From Stenotrophomonas maltophilia R551-3 (GTDB lineage: Bacteria; Pseudomonadota; Gammaproteobacteria; Xanthomonadales; Xanthomonadaceae): DNA of 64,000 nucleotides. The stretch covers positions 2,098,501-2,162,500 of the forward strand of contig NC_011071.1 of assembly GCF_000020665.1 (NCBI RefSeq), written 5' to 3'. A model generated the notes under the pieces. The model did no database searches, was not told the origin of the DNA, and saw only the letters and a list, made by a program, of their open reading frames with translations. Shown here piece after piece: positions 58,555 through 64,000 of the stretch. Position numbers and translations under genes: made by a program. Within the stretch, counting starts at the first letter, position 1, and each line of letters begins with the position of its first letter.

Positions 58555-59745
58555 TCAGAACAGCTCGACGGTGCCAGCGCCCATGCTCTGCTGGGCGACC
58601 GGCTTGTGCGGCGGGCGTTCCCATTCGCTGCGCAGTTCACGCAGGCGGCTGCCGGTGCGCTGCAGGGCGGTGGCGATCTCTTCGTCGAACACGCCGCCAT
58701 TGCGGTGCAGCAGTTCCTGCAGGGCCACCGCTTCGCGGTTGATCGCGGTCAGGCGGTCCAGGTGGGTGTGCACGCCGCCCAGCGCCTGGGTGGCGATGTC
58801 TTCGAACTGCAGGGCGCGGACGGCTTCGGCCACGCTGCCATCGATCGAACGGGCGCAATCGGATACTTCGCGCATGCCATCGCCCAGCGACGCGTTGATC
58901 TGCGCCACGTTATCGAGCATCGCCGCCGCTTCCTGACGCGCTTCACGGGAGCGGTCCATGTCACGCGAGGCCATGTGCGAAACCGTCTCGCGGACCTTGG
59001 CGATGGCGTCCTTGGAGCTGTGCGCCAGCTTGCGGATCTGCTCGTTGAACGTGGTCGAGCGCTCGGACAGGTTGCGCACTTCGTCGGCGACCACCGCGAA
59101 GCCACGACCGGCTTCACCGGCACGCGCGGCTTCGATGGCGGCATTCAGGGCCAGCAGGTTGGTCTGGTCGGCGATCGACTTGACGTCTTCCAGCAGCGCG
59201 AAGATGCCATCCAGGTGCTGCGCCATCTGGTCGATGTGCTGCACGGTGGTGCTGCTCTGGCCGCTCACCTGTTCCAGCGCTTCCACCAGCTGTTCCATGC
59301 GGTTGCTGGCGTGCTGGGCAAAACGGGCAACGTCGAGGCCGGCGCTGCCTTCGTCACCGGCGCGGTCGACGATGCGCGACAGGGCCTGGCTCTGCTGGCG
59401 CGACTTGCGGTTCATCGCATCGAAGCTGCCACCCAGGCTGGAGACGGCTTGGCGGATCAGGTCGCGGGCGCGTTCCACTTCGCCACGTGAACCGTCGATC
59501 TCGTTGCCGACGAAGTTGCGCAGCTCGGTCAACAGCTGGTCCTGCTCGCGCAGGACACGGGCGTGTTCCGGGGAGCGGTGCGCCTGGGCGCGGGTGGTCC
59601 ACCACGCAAAGCCGAGCCAGCTCAGCGTCATCGTGGTCAGGATCGCCCAGCGCAGGGCGGCCGGCCATTCGAAACCGATGGCGAAGGGGAGCAGCAGGGT
59701 CAGAGCCAGGGGGGCGGCCAGACGGATGAAAATGCGTGAGTACAT
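58555..59745 (-). CDS. Methyl-accepting chemotaxis protein without a periplasmic sensor
   Basis: 396 residues from ATG 59745 ([12 protein letters not shown]); a GTG at 59766 is possible. Two close transmembrane helices (about 6-26 and 33-52) leave almost no periplasmic domain. The signalling domain is typical, with the hairpin tip [31 protein letters not shown] (about 195-225) that binds CheA/CheW. There is no HAMP domain and no C-terminal CheR-binding pentapeptide. Transcribed from a clear sigma-28 promoter (59774-59800), so it belongs to the flagellar regulon. Confidence 0.92.
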   Translation of the reverse strand: MYSRIFIRLAAPLALTLLLPFAIGFEWPAALRWAILTTMTLSWLGFAWWTTRAQAHRSPEHARVLREQDQLLTELRNFVGNEIDGSRGEVERARDLIRQAVSSLGGSFDAMNRKSRQQSQALSRIVDRAGDEGSAGLDVARFAQHASNRMEQLVEALEQVSGQSSTTVQHIDQMAQHLDGIFALLEDVKSIADQTNLLALNAAIEAARAGEAGRGFAVVADEVRNLSERSTTFNEQIRKLAHSSKDAIAKVRETVSHMASRDMDRSREARQEAAAMLDNVAQINASLGDGMREVSDCARSIDGSVAEAVRALQFEDIATQALGGVHTHLDRLTAINREAVALQELLHRNGGVFDEEIATALQRTGSRLRELRSEWERPPHKPVAQQSMGAGTVELF

Positions 59746-59773
59746 GGACGTTCTCGGGAGGTGCACGGAGGAT

Positions 59774-59800
59774 GTATCGGCCGTACCCCCTTTCTCTTTA
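59774..59800 (-). promoter_or_regulatory. Sigma-28 promoter of the chemoreceptor gene
   Basis: Minus strand TAAAGAGA-N11-GCCGATAC with exact spacing. It lies 29 bp before the start codon. Confidence 0.85.
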
Positions 59801-59910
59801 ACGTCGATATGCCTCGAAGTGCATTCTGAATGCGCCGGTTTTCCGGCGCTGCCGGGGGCGTTCGGGGTCAGGGCTCTTGCCGAGCCGGAAAGGGATCCGC
59901 CCCCACACCC

Positions 59911-60525
59911 TCACGCCAGCTGGCGGTCCACAGCCTCGATCATCGCCTTGCGGCTGAACAGGAAGTCCCAGTAGCTGCCGCCCAGCTGGCGCCAGAGCAC
60001 CGCAGAGCGCACGGCGGCCAGCAGCAGGGCGCGGATCTCGGCGACCACACCGGCCTGGCCCAGGTAGTGCGGATTGCCCTGGACCATCACCCGCGGCTTG
60101 AGGTGGCTGATGGTGTCGGCGTACAGGCCGCCCAGGTTGGCCAGTACGTCCGGGTGACCGCTGTCGCCCAGTTCGGCGGCCTGGCGCTGGGCGCGCTCGA
60201 TGCCCGAGGCGACCTTGTTCACGGTCTCGCCTTCCTGCACGAAGCGGCGCTCCAGCTGCAGCACTGACAAGGCCAGCTTGGGCAGGATCGGGTCCTGGCC
60301 CTGGCTGCGGAAGTAGTTGTGCAGCAGGCGCAGGCCGGCCTTCAGCGCATGACGGTCACCGAACACCTCCTGCGGCGAGGACGCATCGACGCGGAACACG
60401 CTCTCCACGGCAGTGCGAACGGCGGCGGCGTCGGAATGGCCGGTATCGGCGATACGGCGTACCTGCTGCAGGGCCTGGGCAATGCCGGCCAAAGCCAGAA
60501 CGCGGTCGTCGACAGTGAAACTCAT
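59911..60525 (-). CDS. hflD: HflD family protein
   Basis: 204-residue helical protein. In E. coli HflD is a membrane-associated protein affecting lambda lysogeny through CII; its normal role is unclear. Segments such as [37 protein letters not shown] and [11 protein letters not shown] agree with the family. ATGA overlap with mnmA, the usual neighbour. Confidence 0.92.
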   Translation of the reverse strand: MSFTVDDRVLALAGIAQALQQVRRIADTGHSDAAAVRTAVESVFRVDASSPQEVFGDRHALKAGLRLLHNYFRSQGQDPILPKLALSVLQLERRFVQEGETVNKVASGIERAQRQAAELGDSGHPDVLANLGGLYADTISHLKPRVMVQGNPHYLGQAGVVAEIRALLLAAVRSAVLWRQLGGSYWDFLFSRKAMIEAVDRQLA

Positions 60526-61664
60526 GCAGCGATTACCTCAAAAGGAGAAGGGGTGGTGCGCAGGCGCTGTTCCAGCGGCGCATCGGTGGCGGCGATCACC
60601 GCGCCACCCAGGCACACGTCGCCGTCATACAGCACCAGCGACTGACCGGGGGTGACGGCGCGCTGTGGGCGCGCGAAGGTGACCAGTACGCTGCCATCGT
60701 CCAGCACCTCGACCGTACACGGCTCGTCGGGCTGGCGGTAGCGGGTCTGCGCGGTGCACTCGAAGCGCCGTGCCGGCGGCGCGCCGGCAATCCAGTGCGC
60801 GGTCTCCGAGCGCAGGCGGTTGGACAGCATCCACGTGCTGTCGCGATCCTGGTCGACGTACAGCACGTTGCTGGCCACGTCCTTGCCGACCACGTACCAC
60901 GGCGCCGCAGGGCGGCCACGCACGCCGCCGATGTTCAGGCCCTCGCGCTGGCCCAGGGTGAAATAGAACACGCCTGGATGCTCGGCAATCACGCTGCCGT
61001 CGGCCGGGTCGAGGATCTGCCCGGGCTTGGCCGGCAGGTAGCGGCCAAGGAACTCGCGGAAGTCGCGCTCGCCGATGAAGCAGATGCCGGTGGAGTCCTT
61101 CTTGGCGTGGGTCGGCAGGCTGACGTCACGCGCGATCCGGCGCAGGTCGGTCTTTTCCAGGTCGCCGATCGGGAACAGGGTCGCTGCCAGCTGCTGCTGG
61201 CCCAACTGGTGCAGGAAGTAGCTCTGGTCCTTGGAGCGGTCGGCGCCGCGCAGCAGCAGCCACTGGTGGCCGCGCTGGGCCACCCGCGCGTAGTGGCCAG
61301 TGGCGATGCGCTCGGCGCCCAGCTCGCGGGCGGCATCCAGGAAGTGCTTGAATTTCACCTCGCGGTTGCACAGCACGTCCGGGTTCGGGGTGCGGCCGGC
61401 GGCATACTCGGCCAGGAAGTGCTCGAACACGCCCTGCCAGTATTCGTTGGAGAAATCGCGGAAGTGGAACGGAATGCCGAGCAGGCCACACACGGCCACC
61501 GCATCACGGCGGTCGTCCTCGGCGCGGCACTCGCCGCTGCCGTCGTCGGCCCAGTTCTGCATGAACAGGCCGGCCACGGCTTCGCCCTGCTGCACCAGCC
61601 GCCAGGCAGCGACCGAGGAATCGACGCCACCAGAGACGCCGACCATTACGCGCGGAGTGCTCAT
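60522..61664 (-). CDS. mnmA: MnmA, tRNA-specific 2-thiouridylase
   Basis: Makes the 2-thio group of 2-thiouridine at the wobble base of Lys, Glu and Gln tRNAs. 380 residues from ATG 61664 ([13 protein letters not shown]). PP-loop [11 protein letters not shown] binds ATP; the two catalytic cysteines are in [12 protein letters not shown] and [13 protein letters not shown] longer in-frame start through nudJ is rejected. ATGA overlaps on both sides form nudJ-mnmA-hflD. Confidence 0.97.
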   Translation of the reverse strand: MSTPRVMVGVSGGVDSSVAAWRLVQQGEAVAGLFMQNWADDGSGECRAEDDRRDAVAVCGLLGIPFHFRDFSNEYWQGVFEHFLAEYAAGRTPNPDVLCNREVKFKHFLDAARELGAERIATGHYARVAQRGHQWLLLRGADRSKDQSYFLHQLGQQQLAATLFPIGDLEKTDLRRIARDVSLPTHAKKDSTGICFIGERDFREFLGRYLPAKPGQILDPADGSVIAEHPGVFYFTLGQREGLNIGGVRGRPAAPWYVVGKDVASNVLYVDQDRDSTWMLSNRLRSETAHWIAGAPPARRFECTAQTRYRQPDEPCTVEVLDDGSVLVTFARPQRAVTPGQSLVLYDGDVCLGGAVIAATDAPLEQRLRTTPSPFEVIAA

Positions 61665-62122
61665 GCGACCTCCCGGACCAACGAAAGCGGATGGCGCTGG
61701 CCGCCCAGGTAGTCGGCCACCACCTGCCAGACCAGCGGGCTGCGCAGGCGCTCGCCGGCGGCCTGCAGCTCGTCCGGCGCCAGCCACAGCGCACGGTCGA
61801 TGCCGGTGTCCAGCGGCTGCGCTGGGTCGTGCGAGACCGGGCGCGCCGCATAACAGAAGCGCAGGAAGGTGGTGCCGTCGCCGGCGGTCCATTGGTAGCA
61901 GCCGATGAAATGGGTCAGCTGTACGGTCCAGCCGGTTTCCTCGCGGGTCTCGCGCAGTGCCGCCTCGGCCAGGCTTTCGCCCGGCTCGAGGTGGCCGGCC
62001 GGCTGGTTCAGCACCGCGCGGCCGTCGATGGTTTCTTCAACCAGCAGCACGCGGCCGCCGTCAACCACCACGGTGGCGACGGTGGCGTGCGGTGCCCAGC
62101 GCGGGTCCGGCGTAGCGTTCAA
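61661..62122 (-). CDS. nudJ: NudJ-type Nudix hydrolase
   Basis: 153 residues. The complete Nudix box [20 protein letters not shown], continuing TGW, fits Gx5Ex7REUxEExGU. NudJ acts on nucleoside di/triphosphates and thiamine pyrimidine pyrophosphate in E. coli. It is coupled to mnmA by ATGA, the typical arrangement. Confidence 0.88.
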   Translation of the reverse strand: MNATPDPRWAPHATVATVVVDGGRVLLVEETIDGRAVLNQPAGHLEPGESLAEAALRETREETGWTVQLTHFIGCYQWTAGDGTTFLRFCYAARPVSHDPAQPLDTGIDRALWLAPDELQAAGERLRSPLVWQVVADYLGGQRHPLSLVREVA

Positions 62123-62123
62123 C

Positions 62124-62597
62124 TCAGAACTCGTCCTTCTTGGTCAGTTCCAGCTCCATCGCATCGGCGGTACGGATGGCCGCATCGATGGCGTCGCTGA
62201 GCTGGTCCGCCGTGGCATCGGCGTCGATCTTCACGACGAACATCGCCGTGGTGTCCTGCTTCACCCAGCCGCCCATCTTGGCGTCCTGCGAATCTTCCAG
62301 CAGGCGGTTGGCCACGGCTACCGGGAACTGCTTGGTCTTGGCGTTGTAGGCCGGCGACCAGATCTCGCGGATGTTGTGGGTGCCGAAATCTTCCACCGAC
62401 GAGCGAACGTAGACCATCTGGGTGCGATCGCCTTCGACATCGAACACCAGGCGGTAGTCGCCGTCTTCGTCGACCTCGTAGTTGTAACCCAGCTTGTCCA
62501 GGTGGCGGGCCACGGCCTTGTCGCCCTCCGGCGCAGCAGCGGCAGAGCCGGCGGCAGCCAGGGCGACCAGCAGGGCGGGGAGAAGTGTCCTTTTCAT
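62124..62597 (-). CDS. Secreted YbjN-like protein
   Basis: 157 residues from ATG 62597. Signal peptide MKRTLLPALLVALAAAGSAA, then an acidic domain (HLDKLGYNYEVDEDGDYRLVFDVEGDRTQMVYV, and C-terminal helices with DAAIRTADAMELEL) resembling the YbjN superfamily, related to type III secretion chaperone folds. Function unknown. One base before the nudJ start, so probably first in the nudJ-mnmA-hflD transcript. Confidence 0.65.
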   Translation of the reverse strand: MKRTLLPALLVALAAAGSAAAAPEGDKAVARHLDKLGYNYEVDEDGDYRLVFDVEGDRTQMVYVRSSVEDFGTHNIREIWSPAYNAKTKQFPVAVANRLLEDSQDAKMGGWVKQDTTAMFVVKIDADATADQLSDAIDAAIRTADAMELELTKKDEF

Positions 62598-62709
62598 GAA
62601 GATCCTGTGAAACAGTATTGAGAGAGGGTGCAATTGTGACGGCGGCCGTGCGTGCCGTCCAATCTGCGGCGGGCCCACGCGGGCCCGCTCGAGCCTCTAT
62701 AATGGGCAG

Positions 62710-63036
62710 ATGCCCCGCGAGTCTTCCCCCGATTCCCATCACGAGCACGGCGTTGCCGTGGAACCCGCGCGCCCGGAAGTGGCGCCGCCGCCGTTCTACC
62801 AGGTGATGCTGCTCAACGACGACTACACCCCGATGGATTTCGTGGTGGACGTGCTGCAGCAGTTCTTCACCATGGACCTGGACAAGGCCACGCAGGTGAT
62901 GCTGCACGTCCACACCCGCGGCCGCGGCGTATGCGGAGTGTTCACCCGTGAAGTGGCCGAGACCAAGGTCGCCCAGGTCAACGAGTACTCGCGCATGAAC
63001 CAGCACCCGCTGCTGTGCACGATGGAAAAGGCCTGA
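62710..63036 (+). CDS. clpS: ClpS, N-degron adaptor of ClpAP
   Basis: Adaptor delivering proteins with N-degrons to ClpAP. 108 residues: flexible N-terminus, then [24 protein letters not shown] with the N-degron-binding NDD/TPMDFV motif, and [23 protein letters not shown]. clpA, usually next, is not in the window; instead a convergent minus-strand gene follows. Confidence 0.96.
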   Translation: MPRESSPDSHHEHGVAVEPARPEVAPPPFYQVMLLNDDYTPMDFVVDVLQQFFTMDLDKATQVMLHVHTRGRGVCGVFTREVAETKVAQVNEYSRMNQHPLLCTMEKA

Positions 63037-63080
63037 CCGGCTGCCGATTCTGGTCCGGGCACATCGATCCCGGACACGGC

Positions 63081-63105
63081 GTGCCCACCAAGGTGGGCAC
63101 CTACC
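63081..63105. repeat. SMAG-like hairpin after clpS
   Basis: GTGCCCACCAAGGTGGGCAC followed by CTACC. It lies between the convergent stops of clpS and the APH(6)-like gene. Confidence 0.7.
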
Positions 63106-63116
63106 AGGCGCGGAGG

Positions 63117-63929
63117 TCACCCCTCCGCCAACGCCTCCAGCGCCATCCGCGCCACCGCGTCGTCGATATCGGCGGTGTCCCCGTCATCCCGGAACCACAC
63201 CGCTGACAGCCCCGCGCTGGCTGCGATCCAGCGCAGCAGCCTGTGCCGCTCGATCCCCGCCAGCGCAGTGACCTGCTCCACCCGGGCGGCAAACCGCTCG
63301 GGCTGTGTCGCAACGTGGATGTCCGGTCCGCACAGGTCCGGGTTGCTGAAGAGCGTCGTGTAATCGAACGCGCGGTCGCCGATCAGTCGCTTCGGGTCGA
63401 TCGCCAACCAGCCGCGCGCGCCGAAATCGAGCACGTTGTCGTGGTGCAGGTCGCCGTGCAGCGGTCGGATTTCCTGTTCCTCCTGCAACAATGCCGCCGC
63501 CAGTGATCCGCACTGTTCCAGCAGTGATGGCAGCGCCGCCCTTGGCTGCAGCAGGTCCGCGAACCATGTACGCAGGCAGACCAGTTCCGCTGGCGGTGCG
63601 CTCCGTGGCCGGTGCAGCCGTTGCAGGACCTGGCACAGGATCGTGGTGCAGGTGTCATCGTCGCCCTCGATCGAGCGCTGCCGCAGCGAGTCGCCGCCGG
63701 CACGTTCGATCAGGATCGCCGGCCCCTCGTGGGCCAGCAGCCGGGCGGCGCCGTCGCCGTCCCACCAACGCAGCAGGCGGTGGCTGTTCTGCTCCTCGGT
63801 TTCGCTGCTGATCTTCAGCATCGCTGGCTGGCCGGCGATGGTCAGTACCGGCCAGAGCTGGGCATGGGGCGTCTCGATGGCCGCGCCATCACGCCGCAAT
63901 CGCCAGCGGCTCAGGTAGGGTTCGCTCAT
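63117..63929 (-). CDS. APH(6)/hydroxyurea-kinase-type phosphotransferase
   Basis: 270 residues. The catalytic loop HGDLHHDNVLDFG (about 158-170) and the metal-binding IDPKRLIGDRAFDY agree with the aminoglycoside/hydroxyurea resistance kinase family, whose best-known members phosphorylate streptomycin at position 6. N-terminal lobe LTIAGQPAMLKIS carries the ATP-contacting lysine. Substrate cannot be told from sequence. Convergent with clpS; base composition is like the rest of the window, so it is probably an intrinsic chromosomal gene. Confidence 0.82.
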   Translation of the reverse strand: MSEPYLSRWRLRRDGAAIETPHAQLWPVLTIAGQPAMLKISSETEEQNSHRLLRWWDGDGAARLLAHEGPAILIERAGGDSLRQRSIEGDDDTCTTILCQVLQRLHRPRSAPPAELVCLRTWFADLLQPRAALPSLLEQCGSLAAALLQEEQEIRPLHGDLHHDNVLDFGARGWLAIDPKRLIGDRAFDYTTLFSNPDLCGPDIHVATQPERFAARVEQVTALAGIERHRLLRWIAASAGLSAVWFRDDGDTADIDDAVARMALEALAEG

Positions 63930-64000
63930 GCTGGGTGGGCTGTCCTGGAGTGAATGAAGATCAAGCGATCCATACTGCTAACGCCATCTGAACGCAGCAA

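Overview
The window is a compact chromosomal stretch of a high-GC gammaproteobacterium of the Lysobacteraceae (Xanthomonadaceae), most likely the Stenotrophomonas maltophilia complex. The gene order (rpoN-receiver-fleQ beside the fli operon, three tandem flagellins, flgM-flgN next to a RavS/RavR-like module) is Xanthomonas/Stenotrophomonas-like. The intergenic spaces carry many short palindromes that begin GTAG, the hallmark of the SMAG repeats of S. maltophilia.

Layout from left to right, almost all on the minus strand. 1-7582: 3' part of the flh operon read right to left, flhB-flhA-flhF-flhG-fliA-cheY-cheZ (cheZ cut by the window edge). 7701-9833: an MHYT-GGDEF-EAL c-di-GMP protein. 9998-21065: fliE-fliF-fliG-fliH-fliI-fliJ-fliK and fliL-fliM-fliN-fliO-fliP-fliQ-fliR (basal body, C-ring, export gate, ATPase). 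21504-25421: a small secreted protein, then the master regulators fleQ, a receiver protein and rpoN. 25734-27881: two head-to-tail copies of an IS481-family element inside a SMAG repeat. 27930-35668: LuxR-type regulator, atypical PilZ protein, FliT-like protein, fliS, fliD and three flagellin genes. 36086-46668: flgL-flgK-flgJ-flgI-flgH-flgG-flgF-flgE-flgD-flgC-flgB. 46818-49346: cheV, and on the plus strand flgA-flgM-flgN. 49438-57522: a signalling block with two histidine kinases, a GGDEF-EAL-receiver protein (RavR-like) and a PAS-GGDEF-EAL protein. 57640-63929: two small unknown genes, a chemoreceptor, hflD-mnmA-nudJ, a secreted YbjN-like protein, clpS and an APH(6)-like kinase.

Regulatory logic can be read from the DNA. 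GG-N10-GC sigma-54 promoters stand before fliE, fliL, fliD, flgG, flgB and flgA, matching RpoN and FleQ encoded in the same window. Sigma-28 promoters of the form TAAA(N4)-N11-GCCG(N4) stand before the first flagellin, flgM and the chemoreceptor, with weaker matches before fliS, cheV and the PAS-GGDEF-EAL gene. FliA and its anti-sigma factor FlgM are both encoded here. This gives the usual cascade: FleQ/RpoN switch on hook-basal-body genes, then FliA, released by FlgM export, switches on filament and chemotaxis genes. Several c-di-GMP proteins are interleaved.

I found no wholly novel operon-scale system. The observations most worth checking are a consensus-quality sigma-54 promoter pointing antisense into the flagellin genes, the tandem IS481 pair with a shared 6-bp junction that also supplies the transposase stop codon, the mosaic flagellin paralogues, and the RavR-like protein whose EAL site lacks two catalytic residues.
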